A DNA stretch of 64,000 nucleotides from Lepisosteus oculatus (GCF_040954835.1 NC_090697.1:2430501-2494500), one strand, 5' to 3'; positions 23,240 through 37,235 are shown, numbered from the stretch's first letter. Numbers and translations: made by a program. Notes: a model not told the origin generated them from the letters alone.

Positions 23240-23600
23240 TGATGAGTCAGTTTTAACTCCAAAGTCCCCTTCTTAAGTTACTTCCTCTCGTTCAGTTCAT
23301 CGGATATTTATAGAGGACATGGTTAACTACCTACATATATTACCCTGCACTTGTCTGTGTCAAATGTTGTTTGCCAGGTGTCTTGAATAGCGTGTTTATC
23401 TTTTCATATTTCCTTTGCCACATACAGTATAATCTGGTGATTGCCAACTCTTGTGTCATCTGCACACTTCACAAGTTTACTAATGATGCCAGAGTAAAAT
23501 CGAAAAATATGAGATGTGAGATATAAATTCAAGATATCAATAAGGACGTGCATTGAGTCTAGCACAGATCATTGCGGTACTTCAGTAATTACATCACTCC
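23240..23600 (-). mobile_element. CR1/L2-type LINE fragment
   Basis: On the minus strand, about 23,470 to 23,420 reads CADDTRVGNHQ-like sequence in shifted frames, matching the reverse-transcriptase segment normally KFADDTKLGG. It is followed by codons resembling the usual QKDL..W..KWQMEFNPDKC region. The antisense text (CATCTGCACACTTCAC..AGTTTACTAATGATG) is characteristic of CR1-like copies in fish. Only a fragment remains, with many lesions. Confidence 0.6.
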
Positions 23601-24165
23601 CCAGTTGTGTCCATCTGCTTTCAGGAAGCATCACCACCGCAGTCTTGAATGTGAAGCATTTGATTGGTTAACAAGATCTCTTGATCCCGTTGTGACCTTG
23701 CGCATGGTGCTGTTGGGGAAAGTAACTCAACTAGGGTCAGACAAGTCTCCGCAGAATGCCATTAATATTTTCAGGGATGAAAACTTGATATATGAATATT
23801 TTCCAGGTGTTTTAGTGCCGTAAAATTGTATTTCCTACATTTGCTAACATTAAGATTTAAGCATAATGTGTGTATCATATACTGTATATTTTTCATCATA
23901 CTTTATTCAGGGATATTCACTAGATATGTATTTAGAAAGACGACAGAGAAGTTACAAACTAAGAGTGGTACACCTACAATATTCGTTTTAATATTTGGAA
24001 TTAAACTGTGCTGTAGCCCTTCAAGTAGCATGGACAGAAACACAAACAGTCCGCCACTTAGTGGAATGAAGTGAAATTCCATCTCTGGCAGCTGTCAGTG
24101 ACCCACTTCTCAGTTTTGACTTACAGATAAAGGCAATAAAAGGAGTGTCTCACCAGGCGATCGCC
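23601..24165. other. Unassigned sequence
   Basis: The left part may continue the adjacent LINE relic (it includes a reading resembling 'tctagcacagatc attgcggtac', antisense to the usual RT region). No gene is recognised. Confidence 0.3.
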
Positions 24166-24500
24166 TTTTCAAGGTCTGCTCCCACGGCTTAATTCCTGAC
24201 AGAGCACAGTGTTCCCAGCCTGGTGCCAGCCCACAGGGCTGAAACCTGCCCCCAGGCCACAAGTCTCCCAGCGCAGCTGACAGAGCCTGTGCCACGCTTC
24301 CTGCGAGGTAGCACAGAGCCGCACTGCCTGCCAACCCTGCTGGCTTCGGCTACCAGTTTGCATAATACATCGGTTAAGTGTTTTTAGAGCAGCAGTAATG
24401 CACTGCTGGAGACGGGCTGTGCCAGGCTGAGTGGACCTGGCCACGCAGGTACTGTGTCTGGGGCTGACGGTGCTGCTGAAGAGACCTTCAGGCCTTGTGA
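24166..24500. promoter_or_regulatory. GC-rich block, candidate regulatory element
   Basis: A sharply GC-richer island of about 330 bp in the desert, with several GCC/GGC and CAGC words. Its two overlapping minus-strand ORFs have low-complexity composition and no family resemblance. Regulatory function is only suggested by composition. Confidence 0.2.
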
Positions 24501-26954
24501 GGAGAGGCTGGAAGGGTTAGTGTGGGAAAGAGGGACGTGTGACTTCAGAGTACATAATCACAGGACCTGACGTTTTCCCTTTCTCAGTTATGAATTGTGG
24601 TGAGCCAGGGAGCATGTGATGGTGGGTGTTTTACCATCTGCAACCTAAAGCAAATGATGAAAGAGATGTGTGAAACCAGCACTTCACATATGATTAGCTT
24701 AGCAGGGAGAAGAAATCTGGGAAAGATTCAGAACTCCTCCACTCCAGAAACCTGTGGATGGCGGACGTGGAGGACATGTGCTGAAAGTTATTTTCATTTT
24801 GTGTTTTTTTATTTTATTTTGGAAACATCTTTCGAATAGAAGTGTGAGGAGACTTCTAATATTGTTTCATTTGTTTTTTTGATAATTGATTTGATTTTTG
24901 TATAATTTGATTTGATCATAACGTTTATTAAGTTTATTAATTAGTGGTATTCTAGTTGCTGTTTCCTAGAACGCAGCAGGAACACCAAAGTGTGCTACAG
25001 TAGGTGGTAAAGAACAGACTCAGAGTTTGTGGTGTCTTTCAATGTTTGTTTTTGTTTTTCTGAACACATATGTTGCAACCAGTTGTGCAATAACATCAAT
25101 ATGCCCGGTAATTACACAGTTTCTTTGTACAAACAAATTATATGAGATGCAACCAATTAGTTTTTGTTTGTGTTCTGTATTAAATAAGTGTAGTAAATCC
25201 TCCTCAAAATAGTTTAAGAACCATAGTAAATATAAACATTTCTGCCTCTTATGACCAATAATGTAATGTGACCATTCACTTGACATACTGTATATGGCTC
25301 ATTATAAACATATTATAAAAATTCATAAATGATTATAAACATTATAAACATAGATTCCTTTCCTGTGGAAACACATAATATCTTAGTAATTCATACATGA
25401 AAATTTCTCTATGCAGACTCTTCCCACTGACTGGCAAGCTTCAAAACCACCGAAAGGGCACATACAAAAATGAGGAAAGAGGCCTAGAGATTGACATCAG
25501 CTGTTCCATAGAGAACAACAGCTACAGTAATTCCTGGAGTGAAAACATACAGTAATCTCTAATCATTTTTTTAACAAAGGTAATTAACTACTTGCTAACA
25601 GGCAACTGTGTTTTAAAGGCAAATGAACAGGCAACTGTGTTTTCAAGGCGAATGATGGTTCAATCCACACAGCATTCCTGTACAACACCAGGAGATATTG
25701 CATTAAAAGCATTTGTTAATCAAGTATTATTATTTAGAAATATTTTAAGCATTTAATTGACATACTTACCCAAGAGTTTTACAATAGCCTTTATCCATTT
25801 TCTATAGTACAACATCTTATTTTTATCATGCTATTTTTATTTTATGTTGGTATTTTCTTCTTTTGTCTTGTCTTTACATTTTGTAATCAACACACGACTA
25901 CTGTGTGTGAATCTGTTGTTTGTCCAAGTTATGTCGTAAACATGAAAAGCTGTCAATTAGAAAGCAGTCGAGGACTGGAGACTTTGGCAAGGATGAAATG
26001 GGAGATTTACTTGAACCTGCTGATTAAGTCTTTTCTGCAGAGATCTGCGGTCTTCCTCCTGACCAGAGGGGCTGTTCAGAAGGGTGGTGTTTAGGTGCTG
26101 ATCTCGAGGTGTACAGGATGAAAACCTGGTGATTTGTGTCCAGAGTAGAATTCATTGTCCATAACAGCTGCTGTCTATTGTCTAGCACAGCGGCCAGCTG
26201 TTGGTCGTTTAGGTTATGGCCAACCATAGTCAGAAGCTGATGAGGTTCTTGGGATGCCACAGACTTGACTGGAGTGGTTGTTTTTCCCAGAATGCGTATT
26301 AGAAGACTCTGTTAATGTTCATTTTGGTCTTTTGAATTTACACAACTGGTTGTCTTCATAGAGCCGTAATTCAGACAAAAGAAACAGACAGATACCTGGC
26401 TATGAAATGATATTATTCTTTTCTGCTGGTAAGTTTTTTACAGTTTTTTGAACATATGAAACTACAGGGCTTGAGAAAGACAAATCTCTGTGTGAAGCCA
26501 ATATAATCCCTAGCTGTGTTTTGGAAGAGTTTAAGAGTGCAATTTCATTAAAGTTCAACACAAATTACACAAACCAATATTTTTAACTTGTCCTTTTTAG
26601 TAATACTAACAATTGTTTTCCAATAACTGCCTGTAATTGAAGGGTATGAAGTCTGAGTTCTACAATAGCTTGATAAATGATTGTTTAATTTAGTTTGCAT
26701 TAATAAAAGAAACCCACAATACAGGGGGAGACACATAACATTATGATTTTGGCATTTCTTTCAAACTGTGACTCACTCTCACCCTCAGTAGTTGCCCCTA
26801 TGAATGTCAGGATCATATAAATATTATACTTTTCTCCTAATTTTCTTGAGTTACTTGTGTAACATGTTTATAAATGTCCCAAATTCTAGACATCATTTTG
26901 TTCATAATAATAAGATAGTAATAACAACAACAGTGGGGTGCTGTGTTCTCACTG
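24501..26954. other. Gene desert, nothing recognised
   Basis: Includes a local tandem-like ATTATAAACATTATAAACATA patch at 25,295-25,350. No coding pattern was identified. Confidence 0.4.
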
Positions 26955-27003
26955 CCGCTTCATCTTACCCCACACCTGAAGAAGGATATACAGCCAGAAA
27001 CTC
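26955..27003 (+). repeat. Small relic of the foldback family
   Basis: CACACCTGAAGAAGGATATACAGCCAGAAACTC follows the central loop and inner stem of the foldback elements (ACATGAAGAAGGCTCCACAGCCGAAACG) with several changes. No arms are left. Confidence 0.4.
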
Positions 27004-29160
27004 ATAAATGTCCTGGAGCAGAACAGTGCTCTTCAGGATGCAGTCACACCTCGCACCTTGTATGTCTGGAATCGGCTTCATGCTTCTGTGAGTCTTACTA
27101 GGAATAAGCATTTTGTTTGGTTATGGATGGTTGATGGACCATGGTGATACCAAATGAACTGCATTTAAATGCTCTCAAGATATGTTTCAGTAAATGTGAA
27201 ATCTTGAAAATTAAAAAACACATTAGCGGAAATAACTGAGAGCAGCAACTGTGCAATATGCAATCAGGTCCTATGGTTTCATATGTGTGAAACCTAGTGG
27301 AATATTTATTAAACCACTGATCCCAAACTATCTAGTATGTTTGGTTGCTACTAGATGTCCTCCAGTCATTTATTGGAAAAAGCCAGAATGACGTGTAAAC
27401 ACATCCAGCAATTATCTGGTGTGAAATGATGTCCATCGAACTCTTTCCTGTGTAAACTGTGGATGAGGAGGACGGAAGAGGAGTATCTGTCCGATAAAAG
27501 GCGGACGTGGTCAATAGCCAGCTCCTCAATGAGTGGACAGTAAAACTGGGCTCTGTCCCTGGATTTCCACAGACTGCATTGTCAATGAATAGACCAGAAT
27601 TCTACCACAGAGGTTTGTTATTGGTATAAATGAATAAATGATCGCTGCAGTAGAATAGTACCATTTATCGGTCATGTTTTAATGACTTGTATGACTGGCT
27701 AAACCATTCCTGTGACAGGGAACTTTAGCTGAACTGAATGACCAAGCAAGTACTAAAAGTTTTCAAAAGGAATATTTTTACTCTACAAGGTGTATCTTAC
27801 TGATACTAAACAAGCTTTGATCATGCTGCAGAGAAGACTGTATAGCAGGCGAGAGTGAAAAGGTCAAAGTAAGTTAAAAATCTTGTCTCCCCATTAAACA
27901 TCAGATGATAAGCACTTTCCCAAAACAGTAGCTCTCTGCATGCAGTTAGCTTTTTTTCTAAAATTACCCACAAAAGGTCATTAGAACAATCAAGACTTAT
28001 CTTAATTGATAAAAAGGGCTTTTCATTAACGGTCATTATACACGCTATCGCTCCACAGCAAGTGGGTGTGACCATCTTTATTTTAATTAAACAAGAGATT
28101 ACTTGAAAAAGAAAATTGAATGACATAAGTTTAATTCCACTGCTTTCTATTCAAGAGAAAATGGAGAGACATCAAAGACTAATGGCCTTCAAATCAGTCA
28201 CTTGCCCACTTAATGCTCTTAAAAGCTCATGCATTCTGTTAGGTTTAATAAATGTATGGGTAGTGCAAGCTTCATAACTTTTCGTACTTAGGGATTACCA
28301 TTTTTACTGATAAAAACGTAGAAATCCCTCTTTATTCATATTGCAACATACTTATCCTTTCCCCCATGTGTGTTACCAACCACACCATATTTTGGGCAAT
28401 GTAGCTATATATATACTGTATACTGTATCCTCTGTGCAGAGAAACAGATGATTTTCTTAAAGACATTTTCTGTTCTAATTTTACGAAACCGCAGACAAAA
28501 TTCGTTGAAAATAATCCCGGTGAAAGTGATTAGACCTCATTGGTGCTGCTGGCAGAGTAAGTGGGTGTCATGAATGTTTGCTGATATGAGCTGGAATCCA
28601 GTCCCACGGGTGTGACTGCTGAACTATATTGAGGCAGGTATTTGGATGTGAATTAGCATTCGCACAGAAATGAGACGGGTCCCCTGCATGAATTTGGAAC
28701 TGTTCAACTAGTTCACGGGGTCAAATGCTAAAATAGCTGGTGAATCAAGTCCTTACAAACCCCGAGTCTATTCAGCTCATGTAAACGTTAATACAGGGCT
28801 CATGTTGTGTTGTTTCAGAGTTAAGCAGCAGAATATTTAAGTAATAGAAAGAAGCACTTACATTTGTAGACAAAAGACATGAACATTGCAGCTGAAAATA
28901 TAACAAACTGTCCATGCATACTGTGCAATTTACAAGCTTTTCTGTAATTTATGAAAAAATAAAGGATTTTGACATGAAATAATAAAGCCAGTCCAGAGGG
29001 GGTTAACCCGATGGGAAATGTTTCATGCTCTTAGCTCTCCACTCTGCTGTGCAGAGTCTGTCACAGTGTTAAAAACTGTGAGGGAAGTTATATTTAGCGT
29101 TTCGGTGCTCCAGACAAGAAAAGGGCAGTCACTTAATAAATAAAAGCCTGAAGCCTGAGA
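27004..29160. other. Gene desert, nothing recognised
   Basis: AT-rich sequence without identifiable gene or repeat. Confidence 0.4.
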
Positions 29161-29440
29161 ATAATTGTGCTGCATAGCAAGGAAAACAATCCCAAAGTCA
29201 ACAAGGAGCAGCCTGAGAAAACAAACAGGGCTGATGAGAACGGCGCTGATCCTGAAAGGCTCATTAGTGGCCAGATGCAGCCTCCTTCTCCACTCTCCTC
29301 AGCACTTCCTCACTTGCTGCCTGCTGACGGCCAGACTAAACGGCAGTGCGTCCCCACTGCTGAGTGATCCGTATTGTTCTGGCCAGCTCACCATTCCTCT
29401 TGACAGACTTAAAATAACAAGTCACATCGAACCATGGGTG
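29161..29440. other. GC-richer patch, candidate conserved element
   Basis: Overlapping plus-strand ORFs of 92 and 66 codons run through this patch, but neither resembles a family I know. The base composition stands out from the flanks. No splice context is convincing. Confidence 0.2.
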
Positions 29441-29929
29441 TAAGACCACAATCACAGTTTTCCACAGGCGATCTTAACAACTGGGTTGCGTTGGAGTATC
29501 ATTTGAACTTTTTACATATTATTTTATATGTATACGATACTGTCCAAAGGTCTTAGCCATTTTGTATCGTTCAGTTCTTTTCACTGGTATGAAAATGCAG
29601 AAACATGGTTCTACTATGTTGATCTTCTACTTTTTTTTTTTAGCTGTTTGATTTAAGATTGCAGTAAATCCTGCTAGATCTGCAATTAGTAGTACAAAAA
29701 TTAGCCCCTTGACTTGATGGATGTTTTAAAAGGCAAACAGCGTGTTAATGACAGGGAGCACGTGACAATCAGATTTCGTTGGTATAAATGTGATAAATGT
29801 TAAAGCTCCTCAGACTGCCTGCGTAGTCTACCTTGAGCAGTGATAATCACAGGATATTCAGTGTTCTGGCCAATGTGATTTAAAGATTGGTAATTGACAA
29901 GCATGGTTTCTTCTTGCCAAAACAGAGAT

Positions 29930-29985
29930 GTAATAGATAGATACTTTATTGATCCCGTGAGGGAAATTGCAGAAATAGTACCAGT
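29930..29985 (-). repeat. Dispersed fish repeat ('tagatactttattgatccc' type)
   Basis: AATAGATAGATACTTTATTGATCCCGTGAGGGAAATTGC is the well-known 3'-terminal motif of a fish LINE/SINE family, seen here in antisense. Only the short end is visible. Confidence 0.6.
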
Positions 29986-30269
29986 CAAAGCTGTTCTAAT
30001 AGTAGACAACATTCTTGCTTTGCCTGCTGTTTGTATTAAATAATGATCATTGATCAACTAAACTCTAGTGAGTCAGCCTTTCATCTTCCATAATGAAAGA
30101 CCCATCTTGTGTGGAATTAATCCAAGGGTTAACAAAAACATTATTGACAAGCAATAATGTTCTTTCAAACATGTACAGTAGTGATGCTAAACTAGCTTTT
30201 CAATTTGTAAGTGTTTATCAATCAATCTTTACAATACTGGGCACAGATCCAAATACACTGATCCATCCA

Positions 30270-30480
30270 TTTTCTAACCGCTTAACCCAATACAGGGTCG
30301 TGGGGGAGCCAGAGCCTATCCTGACAAGCAAAGGGCGCAAGGCAGGATACACCCTGGACAGGACGCTAGTCCATCACAGGGCACACACGCACACACAAAT
30401 ACTTGAGCCAATTTTCCCAGAAGCCAATTAACCTAAAAGTGTGTCTTTGGATTGTGGGAGGGAACCGGAGCACCCAAGAA
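30270..30480 (+). repeat. Dispersed fish repeat ('ccattttctaaccgctta..gccaattaacct' type)
   Basis: The order CCATTTTCTAACCGCTTA, then AGGGTCGTGGGGG, GCCTATCC, CACCCTGGACAGGACGC, GTCCATCACAGGGCACACAC and GCCAATTAACCT is typical of a repeat widespread in fish genomes. It includes the GTGGGAGG..ACCGGAG segment. The family's usual LINE assignment (RTE-like) is from memory and not certain. Confidence 0.7.
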
Positions 30481-33179
30481 GCAAAGGAAACCCACATGGA
30501 CACAAGAAGCAGATACAACGGCCGTTCTGGCATTGCAGTCAGTCGTCCCGGTTGTACGGCAGTCTCTCCACAATGAAAGACGTCACACACACAGGTGTCG
30601 CCCAACCCTCCACACCCTTCAGTGACCCGCCACTGGCAACGGGAGCAGGACAGTGATGTCTGGACGCTCCTCATCGCGAAGGTCAGCTGGTACAGAAGGC
30701 TCTTCGGCTGCTTGAGCGGCGACTGAGCCGCCCTGTCTGGGGAGACACATGAACAGCATGCGTTCAGTTTGTCAAGGCAACAAAAGGTAAGTTGATGCTT
30801 TCAGCATTATTCTTTATCTCTAACAAAAGAAAAAATATAGTTGAATGTGTACTAGATCAAACTAAGTGGAATATTATTGAGAATGTGCACTGCCCACTGA
30901 GGCAGTGAGACAGGATTGGGGGGAGGGGTGTTTGCTACCAGTTTTCACAGTTGCGACTCTGCCTTCAGACCATGAAACCCACAAATGCAGTCTTTGTCTT
31001 ACAAGACAGGACTCAGTATATGTACAGTATGTTAATGAGTGTGTTATTCTGAGTGACAGCTCTAGTCTGAATACACATTGCAGGGCCATCTGCTTTGCCA
31101 CAATTATAGGTCTGAAGTTCGATGCTATTTTTCTGAGTTAGTCTAGGCTCAACTTCATATCCCACAAATATTTTCAGCAGTATATCCTGATTTACAGTTG
31201 CGGGCCATTCTTTCTCTCCCTTTGACCTCAATCCGCGCAGGCCAAGGCCTCGCACAATATGTGCCTTGTTCTACTGACGGGCGATACCCCTCCTGGGAAG
31301 AGCTGACCGAAAGATCTGGTGTGCGGAAATGCCACACCAGGAGCCTTCATGCACCGACGGTTTTGGCACAAACAGTTTTGAGTATAACTGTCAATGCAGA
31401 AATCCATATTTGGGAAGATATTTGTGAATGCAGAGAACAGGCAGAGATGTAGGATCAGAAAAGCAGGCCGTGTACTGTAGCAGGCAATATCTGCAGTGTG
31501 TATTGATGACCAAATTGCTTTTTTCAAGTAACTGCTATACGGATGCATTTCAGAAGCTCCTACTATATCCCTTTTATTTTACACCATCTGCTTCATAATA
31601 ATTCTAACCATTCTTAGTAGGTTAGCTGCTACTTTTTAATGTCAGATATAATGCCACAATATAATATAGACATCTCTGAAACCTGGTCTGATCTATAACT
31701 CAAAGGAATGTGACCTCTGGGCATGGCAGCTGAACCAGGTTTGGTTTGCCATGAGTGACACACAATGATCAACAGGGAGTCCAATTTTCATCGACCAGAC
31801 ATTTTCTTGTGCTTTTGTGTTGTGATTATAATCTCTGTAGGCTGTGTCAAGTGCTGTCGCTGTGTTGATGCATATTGCAGTCTTTTACCCAGAACTCTTC
31901 TGATGCATCACATATGTCTGCTACAGGACAAATCTGTGGTATTCCTAATTCTTTGAGATTTGGGCCCTGGGCCGCTGATGACGGTCACTTATTTGGCTGC
32001 ATACTCCAAAGGCTTTTCACTCAGGGGTATTCAAGTGGTTTTCCACTAGGCTTCACCTGAATTCCAGAAAGAATGTCCTGTACTCTTTTGTCCTCTTGTG
32101 TTCTTTCACATACTGTACATTTTTTTCCAGGGAACATCACCTCCTGAAAATAAAATCTTTTGCTGGCCGGAAGTTGTACTGCTAACCATGTGAAGCTGAT
32201 ACTCTAGTGCAAGCACAGCTCTCGGTAACATTCCACAGTCACATCCGGGATTTATTCAAGTCTCATATTATATTAATAATGATCTTATATTTATATTATA
32301 TTAATAATATTTGGATTTTATTTGTTGGAATTGATGTAGTACTAAACCTAGGAATTTAGGAATTTTGGAATCACCTATAGTTGCATAACTAAGCTACACG
32401 CTACACTACTCCATCTCTCACATTTGTAGAGTTTTTACCAAACGAAGAAGCAAAAAACACCCTTCGGCTGATTGAAATGCAAATGCAGAAGCAGCCAGCA
32501 GGTCCAAAGGGACTGTTACACCTCAGGCTCGGGAAACCTGAGCGGATCGAGCCTTGTTAGTCCCGACAGTGCTCGGGCACACTGGTCGCAGGTGATTAAT
32601 GACGTGGATCAGGCCTGGACTTGACCACAGGGCTCCACCCGAAGCCCAAGTGGTCATCCTTCCTGGTTGAGGCTGGATATGTGGGAGACAGGTTTGTGGA
32701 AAGCAGATGGAAACAAAAGATCAAAAGATATAAATAGTAAAAAATATTACAAATATACAGTATATCCAACAGAGTCAGAAATGTATCTGGTGAATCTTTA
32801 ATGTCAGTATTTAATGCCATATTAATGGCTGCCTGAAGCCTGCATTGCTCAGTGGTAATGCGGGATTTTATCACAAGTATCAGGAGTAAGAGACCAGCTC
32901 TTGTTTTACTCAGCACAGACAAATGCATTGTGTTGCTCGTGCTGCCTGTCAAGGTTGCTCTTGGAGTCAGAAGCTGACTGGGAATTGCACCTGATCTGAG
33001 TCAAGGGGCGGCCCCAGTGGGCAGCCAGGCTACTGTGTGAGAAGGGATCAAATACAATCGACAGGCGTAGGCCTGGCCCACAAAAAGACCTCTGTGGTTT
33101 TCATTAAAAGTAGGCAAGTCAGTTGAAGGCTCCTTGTTTGTCCCTGGCCCTGAGAGCCATGAGAACTGGCCTGTGAGAA
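30481..33179. other. Desert with moderately GC-rich patches, no gene recognised
   Basis: Patches at about 30,490-30,740 and 31,190-31,370 are less AT-rich and carry several CpGs. Their ORFs overlap on both strands and match nothing I know. The rest is AT-rich, with a TATTATATTAATAAT-type palindromic stretch near 32,265-32,315. Confidence 0.35.
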
Positions 33180-33430
33180 GCTCCTGTTGGAGAGGAGCCA
33201 GCGGAGGCAACGTTTTTCACAGGACCCCTCGCCTGCCAGGCTCCCCCCCGGCCGCTCCGCGGCTGCCTGCCCCAGCCCCGCTGCGGCTTCTCCCAGCCTG
33301 CCCGCCCACACCGGTGGACACAGGGAGCCTGGGACCCCCGCGCCGCCAGGTCAGGCCAGGCCAGCCGAAGGTGGAACTGCCCCATCACCACCCCTGCCTG
33401 GGCTCCCGTTCCCAGGCACATAGAGGTGAC
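33180..33430. promoter_or_regulatory. Small CpG-dense island
   Basis: This 250-bp block is the most GC- and CpG-rich part of the window (for example CCGGCCGCTCCGCGGCTGCC, and CCCCCGCGCCGCC near 33,340). It is open on both strands only because stop codons are rare in such composition. No promoter-exon arrangement with a recognisable gene is visible. An orphan CpG island acting as promoter or enhancer is plausible. Confidence 0.35.
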
Positions 33431-36400
33431 GACTCCTGAAATAGACAGCGTAGGCCACTTAGGGAAATAGGGATCAAAATGTAGCTGGTGATTAACTGAT
33501 AAAACGGGTTTACAGCCCTGCATATAACAGTGCACTCACAGTTTTTACATTTACAGCTACATATGACTGACTACTTGGATGTCGGCCATTATATATATAG
33601 ATTACGATGGACTGCCAACAAATGTAAGGCAACGTTATTTGTTGAATATGTTAAACATCTATTCTGGGGTACACTGAAATGGAGGCCAACAAGCATTCTA
33701 TTGTTTTTCAGATTTTGACATTGTTTAAAAAAACAACCTAACATTGCACAACATTTTTACCCATGTGATGATCTGGGAGCAGATCAAGACAGCAAACACA
33801 GGGAAGGCAATACGAAAAACAACGGGAGATGATGGGGTGGAAGGGCGAGCATCAAGCAAGTTTTGAAGATTTGTGGTAACATTTCCAGATAATTTAAAAA
33901 TTTGAATTACATGCAGACAACATACTGTTATCTTTCAAAAATAATTTATGTTTACAATTAGATCTAATGCATCAAATTGAAATCCTATATTTAAGTTTAA
34001 ATCAATATATGATATTTAAACAGACCACAGACACAGTGTTCTAGTGATTAGTGTTGCTATCATGCATGTCTTGGGAACAAATCTATTCTTGGGTACCTTC
34101 AGTGTGGAGTTTGCATGGCCTACCTCTCAACATGTAGGCTTTCACGAGAGCAGAGTATACCTTAGACAGGACACACACAGACAGTTCAAAACCGTGAAGC
34201 CAGAGTACCTTTGGGAAGTGAGATGAAACCCACTCAGGCACTGGGAAAATACTCAAGCTCCACACAGAAGACTCCTCTCAGGACCAAAGAGCTGGGAGAC
34301 AACAGTTTCATCCACTGCAGTGCTGTGGGTTTTCAAAGATGTTTGGTTCATTTTGCAAACAAATGGGTGCTTTTGATCTTCATCAACAAATTCAATGCAT
34401 TAATTTCAATGTATTATAAAATGTAATGTAAAATCTTCTTTTCTGCACACGTAATATGAAGCATGTCCTCTGATTTGTTATATACTTCACTGTAAATTCT
34501 ACCTGGGGCGTAATCATCCGATAGCTTATCCCAATGGATGAAGCTGTGATAAACAAAATATTGAAGTTTCACACACAGCTTTTCCTCCACCCCAACTTGG
34601 GTCTCGGTGATGGATTGCTAAGTGGTTTTAAAATTATACATCTGCTACCTGCTTACCTTTTTGACCATATTGCCGCAGAAGTTTAGTCAGCAATATACTT
34701 GTCACTTACAAAGCTGAACACAGTAAGCAATCCGATTTATATATAATGCTTAAACTTCTCCCACTGCTATTACAGTGTTGTTTGCTTGTACCACAAAAAT
34801 AAGCAATGCCTAACTACCCTCCCACTCTTCTTCCTGTTGGTTTGCTAAATGAATAAACCCCTTTCACTGGATTATGTACAATTATACTCTTCACTCCCTA
34901 AACACAATCTGACCAAACCACAAGATTACTCAATGTTTTCATTGTCAAGAGAGGAATTTCTTTTTTAGAGATAGGAAGGGAATTGGAAAGGAATCTATTA
35001 TTCAGTACTGCTCTGTGAACTAGGATTTTTTCTGATTCTGGATCCCGTTTGTTAAAGAACTGTTCTTGAAATTGTGCTCTGGTCCAATCCAATTACAGTG
35101 GACATTTTTTTTTCTCACTAACATATATCTTCTTAATAAATGAAGGTACAGCAGTATTGTATCGGGGGTGTATTAGATAATGGAAAATATTGTTAGCAGT
35201 ATATCAACAGAATTCAATTTCAGTTGATGTTAAAATGATTTTGACCACATTTGTTTGCTAGGGTGTTCATACTGTTAAAAAGGATACTGACATTGCAAGG
35301 GGGAAATGCAATTTTCTAAATGATTAAATGAAATTAGTGTACATCTGGGACAGTTTTGTTTTATTTAGGAAGCTCGTCATAATGATAAAATGGTACTGTA
35401 GTAGTATTTTTTGACAGCTCATCAGATGCCTCAGTGCTATAGAACAGCCTCTCTATTAATTCAAAGCAATACCATGAGCATTCAAAGCTGTGCATGAATC
35501 TAATATTGTCAGAAATTTATTTTTAGCTGAAAAGTTTATATTCATAAACAAAGTTTGTACTTTTAAAAGTCCAGATTGAAACAGTTGAGGCAAGCTATTT
35601 TCAGTTTCTGTACTGGTCAATGCAGTAACAATGGAGAAGCTGAAAAACACGAGCAGCTCAAAGGGAGGAAACTGTGACCCATGTCTGGGTTGGTACGGCA
35701 GCTTTTCTCTCTCGGCCCTCCCATGTTCAGTTTGGTTTCCAAGATTATTTCATCTCCCTAACCTGAAGGGGAAAGGACACGGCCTTCCACTGATAGGAGA
35801 TAAGTTAATGTGAAAAATGTGCCCTGTGCTGATTACTCTTACTGCCATCACATTCCTATGGTATTCCCAACCATTAAGCTCCTCGGCTTTCAGCAACGTT
35901 TCTTTTCTTACGAAAAAGGAAATCACTGGTCAGGCTGTTATGCTTTCTTGGAATTGGAGCTTTCATGATTTGTTGGCATTCTGTACCACTTCTTGCCAGT
36001 GGGAACATTGTGATTCATGCTGCTGTGCACTGAGGGGTTGGGCTCTGCGTGTGGGGCGTGGGGAGCTGGGTGTTGGAGGGTTGTGTGTTTGTGCAAAACT
36101 GTGTCTGTGTAAGAGCTGTCAGCAGGGGGTTCTCAACGTTTTTGACATTAGAACTTTGATAACAAACCACAGAAAAAATTGTTGCAGTCTTAATGTAACT
36201 TCTTCACCCTAGTTCAGTGGCATCAGAGAAAATCTTTAGTTACTGCTTTATTTATTACAATACATACCTTTTCCTCTAAGAATTGAACATCAGTAAGAAA
36301 ATTATGATATCGAAAGAAGACATTTGAAAAATACAGGTTTCGTCAAAAATAACTTCTACACTGGAGATTGTTTTATTATTTTGTTGCAGCTGCATGCTTA

Positions 36401-36967
36401 TGGATGGGCTATTGTATTGTTCTACAAGTGTAGAAATGTTGTTTTGTCATCATTGTTTTCATTCAAACAGATCTCTAAATTGCTTAACTGCTCAAAATTA
36501 AATTGCAGCTTTAGAAAAAGATGATTTAAAGGTCAACTAAAATCTTCTGGATTGTAGCACTACAGGACCACTTTTCTACAGGGGTGAAACTGCACATGTC
36601 ATACTTCATCTGAAATGCCTAAAGCTTTGAAGGCAGAATACGTATGAAATCAACACATTGTAGGTCTGAAGCTTCTACTGACATTTACTGAAATGTCTTT
36701 CACCTATAATAATGTAGTAGTGTTTAATTGGAGCACTGCTTTTTGATTAAAACACCTATTTTAAAATGAGTATACATTACTTGTATTTAAGAAAATGAGA
36801 CATCGCTGGAAGGAGATTAATACTTTTAAGAGGTACATTACATAAAACCATAGCCAAAGGCCCGCTGTCAGAGACGAAAAGCCGGACGAAAGGGAAATAC
36901 AATATATTCTACATATTTTGCCCGTTCCACTATTGTCTCAGTAGGACAAAAAATAAAATAATAAACA
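33431..36967. other. Gene desert
   Basis: AT-rich. Around 34,080-34,290 there is a relic of a dispersed fish repeat (GTGTGGAGTTTGCATGG and neighbouring text). A 131-codon ORF at 35,817-36,212 has no family resemblance and is not called. Confidence 0.4.
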
Positions 36968-37235
36968 GGGGTGGGTTTCCCGAAAATGATTAACGAACGA
37001 CGTGAGAAAAGAATTAGTCAATTCTGCAAGTGTTTCCCGAAGGGTTTCATAATCCGAAATGTAACGACTGAGTTTAAAGTACTTCTTTGTTGACTCCTCC
37101 CCAGCATCAAGGTGGGAAAAAGTATCGCCAGTCGAAAACTGAACCATCGATTTCACTTAGTGTCAAACATATGTCCTCACTGTTACACCCGAAAAGTATA
37201 AACGTTTTAAAACCAGTATTACAAAAGCATTAATT

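Noticed and set aside
33119-33535. 138-codon minus-strand ORF
   Set aside because: It overlaps plus-strand ORFs in a CpG-dense block where stops are rare; the peptide is Gly/Ala/Arg-rich low complexity without family resemblance.
35817-36212. 131-codon plus-strand ORF
   Set aside because: Cys/Trp/Leu-rich composition typical of random frames, no splice or promoter context, no recognisable motif.
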